Origin: Limnobacter thiooxidans
GTDB taxonomy: Bacteria; Pseudomonadota; Gammaproteobacteria; Burkholderiales; Burkholderiaceae_B
Assembly (NCBI RefSeq): GCF_036323495.1
Contig: NZ_AP028947.1
Coordinates: 310,001-374,000, forward strand
Direction of reading: 5' to 3'
DNA: 64,000 bases
Shown here piece after piece: positions 45,853 through 55,558 of this stretch. The notes beneath the pieces were generated by a model. That model did not search any database. It was not told the origin of the DNA and saw nothing but the letters and a program-made list of their open reading frames with translations. The stretch's first letter is position 1; each line of letters begins with the position of its first letter. A program made the position numbers and the translations under genes.

Positions 45853-45929
45853 TGGCAGAGGAGGAAGGATTCGAACCTTCGAATGCCGGAATCAAAATCC
45901 GGTGCCTTAACCAACTTGGCGACTCCCCT
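45853..45929 (-). tRNA. tRNA-Gln (anticodon TTG)
   Basis: A complete 77-base cloverleaf on the minus strand. The acceptor arms AGGGGAG / CTCCTCT pair with one G-T wobble; D stem GCC/GGC; anticodon stem CCGGA/TCCGG with loop TTTTGAT, so the anticodon is TTG; T stem GAAGG/CCTTC with loop TTCGAAT. The 3' CCA is encoded. It lies 15 bases after ispE and before prs, as is usual in proteobacteria, and is followed by its own terminator. Confidence 0.95.
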
Positions 45930-45944
45930 AAAACTTTTTTCGAT

Positions 45945-46853
45945 TCAGTGTGGTTTGATCTTGCATTCAAACCACTGGCCTGCCTGTAATTCAGGTGCAT
46001 CAGCAACTGCCGCTACTGCTTTGCTGGATTCGTTTGGGCTGGCAAACACAGCAAACATGGCAGAACCGGAACCTGACATTCGAATCAACAGCGGGTTGAA
46101 CCTTTCAACGCAGGCTGAAAAAACATCAAGTTGATATTTCCAGTCTGGGTGGTTGGCTGACACAACAGTTTGCAAAGCATTCCGTGTGTTGTCTTTCAAA
46201 AAGACCATCAACTCACTATTCATTCGGCGGGCCGAATCGAAGACCGCTATTTTGACGTCACTTGAGTTGCGTGTCAATTGCGGATCGCTAAAAATTTTGG
46301 GTGTCGGGCAAGAAAGTGGTGGTTTGTACACAATCAAGTGGCCTGAAATGCCGGGAAATGGCGTAATTGTTTCGCCGATGCCTTCAACAAATGCGCTTTT
46401 GTCCTGTAAAAAAAACGGTACGTCAGCGCCCAGTAACAAGGCAATATCCGCAAGCCTGGTAGAACTTACCGGGTTGCCATGGTATTCCTGAAGTAATCGC
46501 AGAACGGTTGCGGCATTGCTGCTGCCTCCGCCCAGGCCTGCCTGCTCCGGTATTGTTTTGTTGACCTGAATCAGGTTGTCAAAAAACCTTGGTAGCCTGG
46601 CTTCCTGATAAAAGGCCTGGCAGGCTCGAACGGTCAAGTCTTGCTGCTCAGGAATGTGAGTCAGGTCACCCTGTCGCCGAATGTTGTTTTCAGACCCCTC
46701 ACTCTCGGTAATTTCAATCTTAACCAAGTCACCCAATGTGATCGGGCAGAAAATACTTTGAAGCAGGTGATAGCCGTCGTCGCGTCGACCGGTAACGTGC
46801 AGGAACAGATTGATTTTTGCGGGTGAAAACGCAGAAAGGCAGGTGGTGATCAC
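45945..46853 (-). CDS. ispE: 4-diphosphocytidyl-2-C-methyl-D-erythritol kinase
   Basis: GHMP-family kinase of the MEP isoprenoid pathway. The N-terminal SPAKINLFLHVTGRRDDGYH (about residues 10-29) with the catalytic lysine and the glycine-rich ATP loop GLGGGSSNAA (about 101-110) identify it; the C-terminal MSGSGSAMFAVF motif is also present. 302 aa is a little over the usual 285. It starts 4 bases after lolB and is followed by tRNA-Gln. Confidence 0.95.
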   Translation of the reverse strand: MITTCLSAFSPAKINLFLHVTGRRDDGYHLLQSIFCPITLGDLVKIEITESEGSENNIRRQGDLTHIPEQQDLTVRACQAFYQEARLPRFFDNLIQVNKTIPEQAGLGGGSSNAATVLRLLQEYHGNPVSSTRLADIALLLGADVPFFLQDKSAFVEGIGETITPFPGISGHLIVYKPPLSCPTPKIFSDPQLTRNSSDVKIAVFDSARRMNSELMVFLKDNTRNALQTVVSANHPDWKYQLDVFSACVERFNPLLIRMSGSGSAMFAVFASPNESSKAVAAVADAPELQAGQWFECKIKPH

Positions 46854-46857
46854 AATA

Positions 46858-47424
46858 CTACTTGCCCAGGCTGCCTTGGGGAATCAGGTCGATCCGGCCA
46901 GACGTGTTGTTTTCAACGAATACCACCCGGTAGCGCCCGTTCTGATTTTCCCAAGCCCAGTTATTGGGCAGGGCTGGCAATACATCCGGGTTGGGGTTTT
47001 CCATCCACTGAACCAAGGCTTCAGCAGGCAATTCAACGGGGAACATCAGGTCGAACAGGCTCTGCCAGTCTTGGGCCAGATACACCCGGCCATCGGCCGC
47101 GCGAACTTCGTAAAAATTACCCAGGCGTTTGGCACTGCCCAGGGATGGGCCCAGGGTGGAGCTGACTTCAAGGTAAGCGATTTCAGGTGCCTGACTGGGC
47201 CCGGTGCGGCCGGAGCGCCATTCATAGGTACCCGAAATGGATTCTGCCTCCACCTTGCCATCGGCTTGCGCCACTTTCCAGATAAGTCCAAACCGGCCAT
47301 GGTGGCAACTCGATTGCACCGATTTGCAATCCACTTCCGTGATCGTGCCTTTGCCGGGTGTGCTGCATGCACCCAAAACAAGGCTGAGCAATACTGCAAA
47401 GGGCAGGCGGAAGTGCACCAACAT
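46858..47424 (-). CDS. lolB: Outer membrane lipoprotein insertion protein LolB
   Basis: Accepts lipoproteins from LolA and inserts them in the outer membrane, itself a lipoprotein. Signal peptide with lipobox LGAC (Cys near residue 20). The mature region has HGRFGLIWKV near the start and a QDWQSLFDLMFPVELPAEAL segment near residue 120, matching LolB, though overall conservation is low; position between a TPR lipoprotein and ispE supports the call. I use ATG 47424, preceded by AAGGAA; a TTG at 47442 would overlap the TPR gene. Confidence 0.88.
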   Translation of the reverse strand: MLVHFRLPFAVLLSLVLGACSTPGKGTITEVDCKSVQSSCHHGRFGLIWKVAQADGKVEAESISGTYEWRSGRTGPSQAPEIAYLEVSSTLGPSLGSAKRLGNFYEVRAADGRVYLAQDWQSLFDLMFPVELPAEALVQWMENPNPDVLPALPNNWAWENQNGRYRVVFVENNTSGRIDLIPQGSLGK

Positions 47425-47428
47425 CAAT

Positions 47429-49204
47429 TTAAATTCCTTCAAGCTGCTGAATCAGTTTTTTCAAAGACGTGCTGTCAGGGTAACGAACGGCCAAGGTCGT
47501 GCCGAGTTGACGTGCTTCATCTTTTTTGCCCGACTTGATGAGTACTTCCAGAAAATGCAGGCCGATTTCTTCATCCTGGCGCAGCGTGTAAGCCTTGCGC
47601 AGCGTGCTTTCCGCGCTGCCCATGTTGCCCAGCCTGTAATGCACCCATCCCAGCGAATCAAGTATGAAGGGGTCATTTGGGGCCAGTTCAACTGCCTTCT
47701 GGATCAGCTCCAGTGCCTCGGCAAGGCGCACGTTGTTCTCTGCCCAGGTGTAACCCAAGGCGTTGTAGCCATGTGGGTTGTCTGGGCGCACGGCGATAAG
47801 GCGGCGAAGGTACTGTTCCACACCGGGAAGGTCATCTTGCCGTTCAGCCACCATGGCCCGCTCATACAGCAAGTCGGGCTGATCGGGGTAGGTTTGCAGG
47901 GCATTGTCCAATTCACTGGCTGCCTCGGCGGGGGCTTTTTCGGCCTCTGCCCGCTGTGATTTTGCCAGTGTCAGTCGAACTGATTCGTCCTCATTCTTGG
48001 GTTTGAACTGGTTCAGCACGCGCTTGGCCGCTGCGGCATCGCCTTGCTTGTCAAACACCACAGACTTCTTCAGTTGGATATCCAGTTCATCTGCTGCGTT
48101 CGGCGTGTTGTCCAGCCATTTCAAGGCGGCAGCGAAGTCTTTGCGTTCAAGCGCCATGTCAGAAAGCGTGGCATGGATGAGCACTTCATTTTGCCGGTCT
48201 GCCGGGGGAGTTTTATCCAGGTAAGTGCGGAAATGCTTCTGCGCACCCTCGTAATCTTTCAATTGGGTTAGCACAAAACCCTGGCTGGAATACAGTGGCA
48301 GGTTGTCGGGTTGAAGGGCAATCATTTCGGCAAAGCGGCTACGGGCTTGCGGCCATTGCTGCAATTGGGTGTGGTTGCGGGCCAGGTACAACCGGGCGCT
48401 GAACCAGTTCGGATTCTCCTGCGCCTTCTTGTCGATCAAGGCCATGGCGGCTTCGGGATTGTTGTCCCTTTTTTCCATGAACTGGGCCATCAGTACATAG
48501 AATCGTTCTTGCGGCAATTTCTGAACCACATTCTCCATGTGACCCACGGCTTGCGCGTGCAGTTCAGAGGCGTGGGCAATTTGTGCCAGGAGTGTTTGGG
48601 CTTCAGCATCGGTGGGGTCGTTGCCAAACAGTTCCAATGCCGTGCGGTAGGCTTTTGGTTTGTCTGGAATACGCATGAGCAGGTCAAGTGCTACTTTCTC
48701 AACCGACGTACCCGCCAGGCCCGGATTGCTTTCCTGAGCTTTTTTTACTTCGTCCAGATAGGCCTTTAGCGCCGGAAGCGCTTCGTCAATCTGGTTGGTA
48801 CCCAGTTGCAGTAGCAGCAATGATTGAGTGGCCTGTTTGTCTTGTGGTGAAAGTTCAGCCCATACCTTGGCAGCAGTCAGCGCCAATTCCAGCTGGCCTT
48901 CAGCCAGGCTGATTTCAACCGCCCGTTTGGCCAGTTCCGGATTGCGTTGTTGTTTGGCTGCTTCCGTGTAGGCCAGCGTGGCAGAATAGATGTCCCCTCG
49001 CTGGCTGGCGATTTCAGCGGTCAACAGGGCAAACAAAGGATCTTGCTGCACCATTTTTGCAACTCGGGCCTCATAGGTTTGTTGGTCAACCGAGACCTTG
49101 GACTGATCGGCGGGCAATTCTGCTGGCACAGTGGCGCACCCCGCAACAACACCGCTGAGGAGTAATATCGCCAAGCCTGAGGTAGCCGATTTAAAACAAG
49201 TCAT
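47429..49204 (-). CDS. TPR-repeat lipoprotein
   Basis: A 591-residue predicted lipoprotein (lipobox VAGC, Cys near residue 23) made almost wholly of tetratricopeptide-like helical repeats. Clear TPR signatures occur in the C-terminal half: PHGYNALGYTWAENNVRLAEALELIQKAVELAPNDP is split across residues about 480-515, followed by FILDSLGWVHYRLGN. It is the usual betaproteobacterial gene upstream of lolB and ispE. Likely a scaffold in the cell envelope; partners are unknown. A 79-base divergent region separates it from mutM. Confidence 0.88.
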   Translation of the reverse strand: MTCFKSATSGLAILLLSGVVAGCATVPAELPADQSKVSVDQQTYEARVAKMVQQDPLFALLTAEIASQRGDIYSATLAYTEAAKQQRNPELAKRAVEISLAEGQLELALTAAKVWAELSPQDKQATQSLLLLQLGTNQIDEALPALKAYLDEVKKAQESNPGLAGTSVEKVALDLLMRIPDKPKAYRTALELFGNDPTDAEAQTLLAQIAHASELHAQAVGHMENVVQKLPQERFYVLMAQFMEKRDNNPEAAMALIDKKAQENPNWFSARLYLARNHTQLQQWPQARSRFAEMIALQPDNLPLYSSQGFVLTQLKDYEGAQKHFRTYLDKTPPADRQNEVLIHATLSDMALERKDFAAALKWLDNTPNAADELDIQLKKSVVFDKQGDAAAAKRVLNQFKPKNEDESVRLTLAKSQRAEAEKAPAEAASELDNALQTYPDQPDLLYERAMVAERQDDLPGVEQYLRRLIAVRPDNPHGYNALGYTWAENNVRLAEALELIQKAVELAPNDPFILDSLGWVHYRLGNMGSAESTLRKAYTLRQDEEIGLHFLEVLIKSGKKDEARQLGTTLAVRYPDSTSLKKLIQQLEGI

Positions 49205-49283
49205 ACTGTTGAACCCGAAGAAATGCTGGTGAATCCAAATTCATTTTTATCACATTAACAGATGCGCGTGCGCGCTTTAGTCT

Positions 49284-50102
49284 ATGCCTGAATTACCCGA
49301 GGTAGAAATCACCAAAAGAGGCGTTGCCCAGCACTTTTCCGGGCAGCGGTTGTTGTTGTGCACGGTGCGTCAGCCGCGTTTGCGTTGGCCTGTCTCCTGT
49401 GAGGTGCAGCAGTGTGTACAACAGGTTTTGATGGGCGTGGAGCGGCGGTCCAAGTACATGCTGATGGATTTCGGTGAGCATGTGCTTGTGGTGCATTTGG
49501 GCATGTCGGGTTCCATGAAAATTGTGGATGCACAAACGCCTTGGGACAAGCACGACCACATTGAATGGAAGTTTGGCGAGAAGGTGTTGAGATACAACGA
49601 CCCCCGGCGGTTTGGCAGTGTGGAGTACGTGAAAAAAGAGGCGGGTTGGGAGCAGGGTTTTGTCAGGTTTTCAAAACTGGGCCCGGAGCCATTTAGCGAT
49701 TCTTTTACCCCTGAATCCTTTTTTGCTGCAACACGTGGCAAGAAAGTGTCCATCAAGGCGCTGCTGCTCAGTGGCTTTGCTGTGGTGGGTGTGGGCAACA
49801 TTTATGCCTGTGAAGCCCTGTTTCGCAGCGCCATACGACCGGGCAAAGCAGCAGGTCGACTAAGCCGAAACAACGCGGTGGAATTACACGGTGCCATCGT
49901 GGCTGTACTGGGCGAGGCCATTGAACGAGGCGGTTCCACCCTGCGTAACTTTCAGGCCATTGATGGTGAATTGGGGCACTTCCAGCTGCACTGCGATGTC
50001 TATGGCCGCGAAGGGCAACCGTGCAAACGATGTGGTGCGTTGGTGAAGCGACGGGTCATGAATCAGCGCAGCACATTCTATTGTGCGAATTGTCAGCGAT
50101 GA
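49284..50102 (+). CDS. mutM: Formamidopyrimidine-DNA glycosylase
   Basis: Removes 8-oxoguanine and other oxidised bases from DNA. The essential N-terminus is intact (PELPEVEI; catalytic Pro2 and Glu3), the HLGMSGSMKI strand is near residue 73 and the H2TH region includes VGNIYACEALF. The C-terminal zinc finger has C-x2-C...C-x2-C with NQRSTFYCANCQ. 272 aa is normal. The stop overlaps the mutY start, joining two parts of the GO repair system in one operon. Confidence 0.96.
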   Translation: MPELPEVEITKRGVAQHFSGQRLLLCTVRQPRLRWPVSCEVQQCVQQVLMGVERRSKYMLMDFGEHVLVVHLGMSGSMKIVDAQTPWDKHDHIEWKFGEKVLRYNDPRRFGSVEYVKKEAGWEQGFVRFSKLGPEPFSDSFTPESFFAATRGKKVSIKALLLSGFAVVGVGNIYACEALFRSAIRPGKAAGRLSRNNAVELHGAIVAVLGEAIERGGSTLRNFQAIDGELGHFQLHCDVYGREGQPCKRCGALVKRRVMNQRSTFYCANCQR

Positions 50103-51268
50103 AGTCTCTATCAAGCCCGGCATTGAGATTGAGTCCAGCATCGCACCCGATGAAGGGTGAGCAGTTTGCAGCAGTGTTGGTGAACTGGCAAACCCGGCAT
50201 GGCCGCCAAACCCTTCCCTGGCAACACACCGGTGATGCCTACAAGGTTTGGCTGAGCGAGATCATGCTGCAGCAAACACAGGTGACGACTGTACTGACCT
50301 ACTACGAAAAATTGCTGAATGCTTGCCCCAAGGTGAGTGATTTGGCCGCCGCTTCGCAGCAGGACGTGATGCAGTTGTGGGCAGGGCTGGGTTATTACAC
50401 GCGTGCGCGCAACTTGCATGCGTGTGCCCAGCAAGTGGTTGAGCGTTTTGGTGGCGTTTTTCCGCGTGATGTGGCTGATCTGGAAAGTCTGCCCGGTATT
50501 GGTCGATCCACGGCGGGTGCCATTGCGTCGCTGGCGTATGGCGTGCAGGCCCCAATTCTGGATGGCAATGTCAAACGGGTGTTCTGCCGCTATTACGGGG
50601 TGGAGGGGTATCCCGAGCAAAGTGCAGTTAAAAAGCAGTTGTGGTTGATTGCAGAAACCAATGTGCCCCGAGCCAACCCTGGCCAATACAACCAGGCTTT
50701 GATGGACTTGGGTGCCACGCGTTGTACACCGCGCAACCCCGATTGTCGGCAGTGCCCCTTGAACGAAAGCTGTGTGGCATTGAGCAAAGGGCAGGTTAAC
50801 CAGTTGCCGACGCCGAAACCGAAAAAAGAACGGCCAGAGTTGTATTTCATCAGCCTGCTTGTTCAGGATGAAACGAGGGCTTTGCTGCTGGACATTCAAC
50901 CTGACAAAGGCGTGTGGCAAGGGTTGTGGACTCCACCCTGCGTGCCGTGTGACGAGGAACATCAACCCGCCGCCTTGTTGCCCGAGTTTGATCAGATCTT
51001 GAGCCGTTGGGGCTTAAGCGATGCCCGGGAGGAGATTGAGGAACAGTTGCAACGTCTGCAAGGTCAGTCTTGGCTGGTGCATGAGTTAACCCATAGGAAA
51101 ATGCATTTCAAGGTGCTGGCTTTGAAACGATCTGGTTTCCATGCGGCGTTTCATCAACTTTCTGAAAAACCAGTTCCCAGAATTGTGCACAAGTTGCTGG
51201 AACAGGCTGGGCGTTTGAATGAATCACCCCAAAGTTCGATGGCGCAACAGGATACTCTCGATTTCTGA
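50099..51268 (+). CDS. mutY: A/G-specific adenine glycosylase
   Basis: Removes adenine mispaired with 8-oxoguanine. The HhH-GPD domain has SEIMLQQTQVTTV, the hairpin LPGIGRSTAGAIAS and the catalytic aspartate in ILDGNVKRV. The iron-sulfur motif C-x6-C-x2-C-x5-C reads CTPRNPDCRQCPLNESC. A C-terminal Nudix-like 8-oxoG recognition domain follows. ATG 50099 overlaps the mutM stop; an ATG at 50150 is an alternative. The 3' end overlaps the end of the convergent rapZ gene by 45 bases. Confidence 0.95.
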   Translation: MKSLSSPALRLSPASHPMKGEQFAAVLVNWQTRHGRQTLPWQHTGDAYKVWLSEIMLQQTQVTTVLTYYEKLLNACPKVSDLAAASQQDVMQLWAGLGYYTRARNLHACAQQVVERFGGVFPRDVADLESLPGIGRSTAGAIASLAYGVQAPILDGNVKRVFCRYYGVEGYPEQSAVKKQLWLIAETNVPRANPGQYNQALMDLGATRCTPRNPDCRQCPLNESCVALSKGQVNQLPTPKPKKERPELYFISLLVQDETRALLLDIQPDKGVWQGLWTPPCVPCDEEHQPAALLPEFDQILSRWGLSDAREEIEEQLQRLQGQSWLVHELTHRKMHFKVLALKRSGFHAAFHQLSEKPVPRIVHKLLEQAGRLNESPQSSMAQQDTLDF

Positions 51269-52093
51269 AAGGGGTTTTGTTGTAAATCGTTTGGCCAAAG
51301 TTTCAGCCACGTAAACAGACCGATGCTGGCCGCCCGTGCAACCAATCGCCACGGTGACATAACTGCGCTGCTCGTTCAGGTAGGAGGGCAGCCATTTTCT
51401 CAGGTAGCTTTCAATGTCGTCGATCAGGGCATCGCTGCGCTCGTCAGCCTGAATGTACAGTTGCACTTCAATGTCTTTGCCACTCAAAGGGCGAAGATTC
51501 TTGTCGTAGTAGGGGTTGGACAGGCAGCGCACATCGAACACCAGGTCTGCATCGCTGGGTAGTCCCTTTTTGAATCCAAACGTCTCAAAGACCAGTGTCA
51601 GTTTGGCTGAATCGCCTTCAACTGTTTCCAGTACCCAGCGCCTTAACACATTGGGCAGCAAGGCAGAGGTGTCGATACAGCTGGATATGGCGCGCAAGGG
51701 CTCCAAGGCTTCACGTTCTGCATCCACGCATTCCTGTACCGTGGCTTGTTCGCCCAAGCGTGCACTCATGGGGTGGCGGCGCCGGCTTTCAGAATAACGG
51801 GTAATCAAGGTGTCGTTGTCTGCGTCCAGAAACAGGATGCGCACATCGGTACCCCGGGCTTTCAGGGTTTGAATGATTTGCGGCAGGTCGATGATGTCGC
51901 GCCCCGTGCGCGCATCGGCTGCAATGGCCAACTGCGTAATCCCTTCGGTAGACAGGCGTTCAACCACCTGAGGAATGAATGAGGGGGGCAGGTTGTCGAC
52001 ACAATAGAAATGCGCATCTTCAAGGGCGCGAATGGCAACCGACTTTCCAGAGCCTGACAGCCCGGTGACCAGCACCACTTTCATGTCAGTCAT
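51224..52093 (-). CDS. rapZ: RapZ family nucleotide-binding protein
   Basis: In enterobacteria RapZ is an adaptor that guides RNase E to GlmZ sRNA; in other bacteria the role is less clear. P-loop GLSGSGKS at about residues 12-19, then a Walker B-like region FLDADNDTLITRYSESRRRHP and the C-terminal GCTGGQHRSVYVAE, all typical. I use ATG 52093, which overlaps the hprK stop by 8 bases; ATG 52084 is also possible. 289 aa is normal. It closes the rpoN-ptsN-hprK cluster. Confidence 0.93.
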   Translation of the reverse strand: MTDMKVVLVTGLSGSGKSVAIRALEDAHFYCVDNLPPSFIPQVVERLSTEGITQLAIAADARTGRDIIDLPQIIQTLKARGTDVRILFLDADNDTLITRYSESRRRHPMSARLGEQATVQECVDAEREALEPLRAISSCIDTSALLPNVLRRWVLETVEGDSAKLTLVFETFGFKKGLPSDADLVFDVRCLSNPYYDKNLRPLSGKDIEVQLYIQADERSDALIDDIESYLRKWLPSYLNEQRSYVTVAIGCTGGQHRSVYVAETLAKRFTTKPLSEIESILLRHRTLG

Positions 52094-53069
52094 GTCCCAG
52101 ATCCAGGTCGGTGTCCGAGCCAACTGGCAGGTATTCGATACCGCCCAATTCACTGAGCATCGCTTTTTGCTGGCGAATCATGAACTCGTCCAGGGTGTTG
52201 ATACCCCGCATTTGCAGAATGCTGTTTCGCACTGCCGCCTCCAGCAATACGGCCAGGTTACGGCCAGCCGCCACGGGCAAGATCGCTTTGCGAATGGGCA
52301 GACCCAGCACTTCCTGATATTGCTGCTCGGTGACCAGACGTTCCTGGTGCAATTCCAGCGAGGCTTTGCGCACCAGGTGCACAATCAGTTTCAGGCGCAT
52401 TTTTCTGCGAACGGCTGTTTCACCAAAAATTGCCTTGATGTCCAGCAGACCAACGCCCCGAACTTCCATCAGGTTGCGAATCAGTTCCGGGCAGCGCCCT
52501 TCAATGTAGTTGGGGGCCACGCGTGAAAATTCCACCACGTCGTCAGCCACCAGGCCGTGGCCGCGTGAAATCAGTTCCAGGCCCAATTCGCTTTTGCCCA
52601 GTCCCGATTCACCACAAATGAGTACGCCCATGCCCAGCACGTCCATGAACACGCCGTGCATCATGGTGGAGGGTGCGAGCCATTTGTTGATATAAACGCG
52701 CAAGAAGTCGATGATTTCAGCGGCCGACAAGGGGGTGGCCAGCAGCGGGATGTTGGCCTTGTCGCAGGCTTCCTTGAGCAGGCTGTGCGGCTGGAAAGAC
52801 TCAGCCACGATAATGGCGGGCGGTTCGCCCTCAACCAGTTTGTCGATCTGGTTTTGTTTGCGGGCATCGCTGATGCGTGCGAAGTATTCAATTTCCTGAC
52901 GACCAAATACCTGGATGCGACCCGGGTGAATGGTGTTGAGGTGACCCACCAAGTCAGAGGAAGCAAAGCACTGAAGGTCGAGGTGGCGCTCACCACCGTT
53001 CAAGCCGGCAAGCCAGTCAAGTTTGAGTTTGTTGCGGTTGGCTTCGATCAGTTCTTTCAGTTGCTTCAC
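52086..53069 (-). CDS. hprK: HPr kinase/phosphorylase
   Basis: Phosphorylates and dephosphorylates a serine of HPr-type proteins. The C-terminal catalytic domain contains the HGVFMDVLG segment with the catalytic histidine, P-loop GESGLGKSE (about residues 155-163) and the signature VRGVGLLDIKAIFG near 203. The N-terminal domain is also present. 327 aa is normal. It lies 4 bases after ptsN; no gene for HPr/NPr is in this window. Confidence 0.94.
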   Translation of the reverse strand: MKQLKELIEANRNKLKLDWLAGLNGGERHLDLQCFASSDLVGHLNTIHPGRIQVFGRQEIEYFARISDARKQNQIDKLVEGEPPAIIVAESFQPHSLLKEACDKANIPLLATPLSAAEIIDFLRVYINKWLAPSTMMHGVFMDVLGMGVLICGESGLGKSELGLELISRGHGLVADDVVEFSRVAPNYIEGRCPELIRNLMEVRGVGLLDIKAIFGETAVRRKMRLKLIVHLVRKASLELHQERLVTEQQYQEVLGLPIRKAILPVAAGRNLAVLLEAAVRNSILQMRGINTLDEFMIRQQKAMLSELGGIEYLPVGSDTDLDLGHD

Positions 53070-53073
53070 AGGC

Positions 53074-53544
53074 TTAGCTCGCGGGTTGGTAGGGCTCCCA
53101 GTTGGCGATCAGCTGGTGTGTGGCACCCGGATCAGACTCGGTCATGAGCTTTTCCCGGAAGTCTTTGTCAGACAGCATTTGAGCCAATTCAGACAGTATA
53201 TCCAGATGATGCTGGTTTGCGCTTTCAGGCACCAGCAAAAACATGAGTAGTTTGACAGGCTGGCCATCAGGTGCATCGAAAGGGATGGGGTCTTGAACGC
53301 GAACAAGGGATGCGATAGGTTCGCGCAGACCCTTGATGCGGCCGTGCGGCACAGCCACTTGCTGGCCAAGGCCAGTGGAACCCAGACGTTCTCGCGCGAA
53401 GAGGCTGTCGAACACCTTGGACCTTGCGATACCCTGGTTGTTCTCAAAGACCAGTCCGGCTTGCTCGAAGACGCGCTTTTTGCTGGTGACCTGTGTGTCC
53501 AACAAAATGTTGGATGGTGGCAGTAGATTTGCGATCAAGTTCAT
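53074..53544 (-). CDS. ptsN: PTS system nitrogen regulatory EIIA(Ntr)
   Basis: Last phospho-acceptor of the PTS-Ntr chain, a regulator rather than a sugar transporter. The phosphorylated histidine is in VAVPHGRIKG near residue 66, and the LLPPSNILLD start and LLMFLLVPESA strand are family marks. 156 aa is normal. It is separated from hpf by a terminator and forms a unit with hprK and rapZ. Confidence 0.95.
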   Translation of the reverse strand: MNLIANLLPPSNILLDTQVTSKKRVFEQAGLVFENNQGIARSKVFDSLFARERLGSTGLGQQVAVPHGRIKGLREPIASLVRVQDPIPFDAPDGQPVKLLMFLLVPESANQHHLDILSELAQMLSDKDFREKLMTESDPGATHQLIANWEPYQPAS

Positions 53545-53596
53545 CGCTGTTGATTCCTGATACCCGCTTCTAATGGTGGGGCCGATTATACGCCAT

Positions 53597-53630
53597 AAAA
53601 ACGGAAAAGGCGGATTGTTGTCCGCCTTTT
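53597..53630 (-). terminator. Intrinsic terminator after hpf
   Basis: On the minus strand AAAAGGCGGA pairs with TCCGCCTTTT around a 6-base loop (53605-53630) and continues into CCGTTTTTA. It divides rpoN-hpf from ptsN-hprK-rapZ. Confidence 0.82.
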
Positions 53631-53654
53631 GAATTTCCCTGAAATTACAGTGGT

Positions 53655-53984
53655 TTATTCAGCTTCTTCAACCACTTGGTGTTTCATGGGGGTGTGATTG
53701 TGATTGGTCACTTTGTCTTTGTGGCGAAGGACCTGGCGATCCAGTTTGTCGGCCAGCGCGTCAATTGCCGCATAGAGGTTTTCATGGCTTGCTTCTGCAT
53801 GGATGTCTTTGCCGCGTACATGCAGCGTGACATCGGCCTTCTGAACCAGCTTGACCACTGAAATGGTCACCGATGCGTCAATCACATGGTCAAAATGCCT
53901 TTTCACCCGATCCAGTTTTTCAATTACGTAATTTCGAATTGCTGGGGTAACTTCCAGATGATGACCATTGATGTTCAAGTTCAT
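53655..53984 (-). CDS. hpf: Ribosome hibernation promoting factor, short form
   Basis: A 109-residue HPF/YfiA-type protein that binds the 30S decoding region and promotes 70S dimers in stationary phase. The fold is recognised from the start NLNINGHHLEVTPAIRNYV, then EKLDRVKRHFDHVIDASV and the DIHAEASHENLYAAIDAL helix. It lacks the long C-terminal domain of long HPF. It lies 41 bases after rpoN, the classic position of this gene. Confidence 0.94.
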   Translation of the reverse strand: MNLNINGHHLEVTPAIRNYVIEKLDRVKRHFDHVIDASVTISVVKLVQKADVTLHVRGKDIHAEASHENLYAAIDALADKLDRQVLRHKDKVTNHNHTPMKHQVVEEAE

Positions 53985-54025
53985 AAAGGTATCTCCTTTC
54001 GTTGCTGCGGGGGAAGCTTTAGTTT

Positions 54026-55546
54026 TTAAAGCGACTTTCGCATGTTCACCGGGGGTATTTTCAGTGATTCCCGGTATTTAGCGACCGTGCGTCTTGCGAC
54101 CACGATGCCCTGTTGACCGAGTAGTTCGGCGATTTGGCTGTCAGATATCGGCTGCTTGGCGTCCTCCGCAGAAATCAGTTGCTTGATGAGCGCACGGATG
54201 GCCGTGCTGGAAGCCTGCCCACCCGAGTCGGTGGAAACATGACTCCCGAAGAAATACTTTAGCTCAACCAACCCATAGGGCGTCAACATATATTTTTGCG
54301 TGGTAACCCTTGACACAGTCGATTCATGAAGACCGAGAAGGTCTGCAATTTCTCGCAAAACCAAGGGCTGCATGGCAATTTCACCATGGTTGAAGTAGCC
54401 AATCTGCCTTTCAACGATGGCCTGGCTGACTCGTAAAATAGTGTCAAATCGCTGCTGAACGTTTTTTAATAGCCAGCGGGCCTCTTGAAGTTGGGCGCTG
54501 AGTTGCGCACTTTGCCCTCGATGAGAGCGCAAAATAGAGGCATACATTTCATTGATTCGGATTTTTGGCATGACATCCGGGTTCAATTGCACATGCCATT
54601 GGCCGCTAAGTTTCTTGACAATTACGTCGGGAACTACATGGTCGTCGTCAATTCGGCGAAAGCGCGCGCCAGGAAATGGTTCAAGTGAACGAATGATCTG
54701 GTGGCAAACCTTCAGCACGTCTTCGTCCACGTTGAGTGCTTTTTTCAACTTGGTGAAGTCGCGTTGGGCGAGCAGTCCAAGGTGGTCGCGGATAATGGCC
54801 TGGCAGTTGCCGAGTAGTGAGGGCTGGCAGGTGATGTCGGACCTTTGGGCCAGTTGCAACAGCAGGCATTCGGAAGCATTGCGTGCGCCCACACCAGGTG
54901 GGTCAAAGCTTTGCAGCAGGCTCAGGGCCGCGCTGAGTTCTTCAAACTCCAGGTCGGGTTCGTCTTGCAGGGTTTCCCAAAGGTCTTCCAATTCAACGGT
55001 GAGGTAGCCGTCGTCACTCAGGTAGTCGATCAGCCACAGCACGAGGTTTTTGTCCCGTTCACTGGCTTGCGTCAGGCGCAACTGGTCGATCAGATGTTGG
55101 TGCAGGCTGCTGTCAGGCGCAGCAAGCTGCAGGCCTGGCTTTTCCTCATCGCCGTCGGCGTTGGCGCCGCTGTTGTCGCGCCAATCGCCTTCCCAATTGT
55201 CCTCAATCGAGTCAATGGTTTCACGCTGAACAATTTCTTCGCCCTGGTTGTCCTGTTCAGCCTGTTGGTCGCTGACGGGTTCAGGCGCTTTACGGGGGTC
55301 GGGTTCAGCCTCAAAGCTGTCGCCTTTGGGTTCGTGCAGTTCACCATTGCTGCTGTCCAGGCTCAGTGTGCGTTCGCCTTCCATCGCTTCTTCATCTGCC
55401 AGTTCTAGCAGCGGGTTTTCGGCAAGGGCCTGCTGGATTTCCTGCTGCAATTCAAGCGTGGACAGTTGTAACAGGCGAATGGACTGCTGTAGCTGAGGGG
55501 TTAGCGTGAGGTTTTGGGAAACTTTAAGCTGAAGTGATTGTTTCAT
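54026..55546 (-). CDS. rpoN: RNA polymerase sigma-54 factor
   Basis: Sigma factor for -24/-12 promoters activated by enhancer-binding proteins. Region I (residues 1-50, glutamine- and leucine-rich, [15 protein letters not shown]) is complete, an acidic region II follows (about 55-125), then the core-binding domain, the HTH ([15 protein letters not shown]) and the RpoN box [10 protein letters not shown] near residue 485. 506 aa is normal. It is downstream of lptB by 12 bases in the conserved lpt-rpoN-hpf order. Confidence 0.97.
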   Translation of the reverse strand: MKQSLQLKVSQNLTLTPQLQQSIRLLQLSTLELQQEIQQALAENPLLELADEEAMEGERTLSLDSSNGELHEPKGDSFEAEPDPRKAPEPVSDQQAEQDNQGEEIVQRETIDSIEDNWEGDWRDNSGANADGDEEKPGLQLAAPDSSLHQHLIDQLRLTQASERDKNLVLWLIDYLSDDGYLTVELEDLWETLQDEPDLEFEELSAALSLLQSFDPPGVGARNASECLLLQLAQRSDITCQPSLLGNCQAIIRDHLGLLAQRDFTKLKKALNVDEDVLKVCHQIIRSLEPFPGARFRRIDDDHVVPDVIVKKLSGQWHVQLNPDVMPKIRINEMYASILRSHRGQSAQLSAQLQEARWLLKNVQQRFDTILRVSQAIVERQIGYFNHGEIAMQPLVLREIADLLGLHESTVSRVTTQKYMLTPYGLVELKYFFGSHVSTDSGGQASSTAIRALIKQLISAEDAKQPISDSQIAELLGQQGIVVARRTVAKYRESLKIPPVNMRKSL

Positions 55547-55558
55547 GTTGATTCAGCT

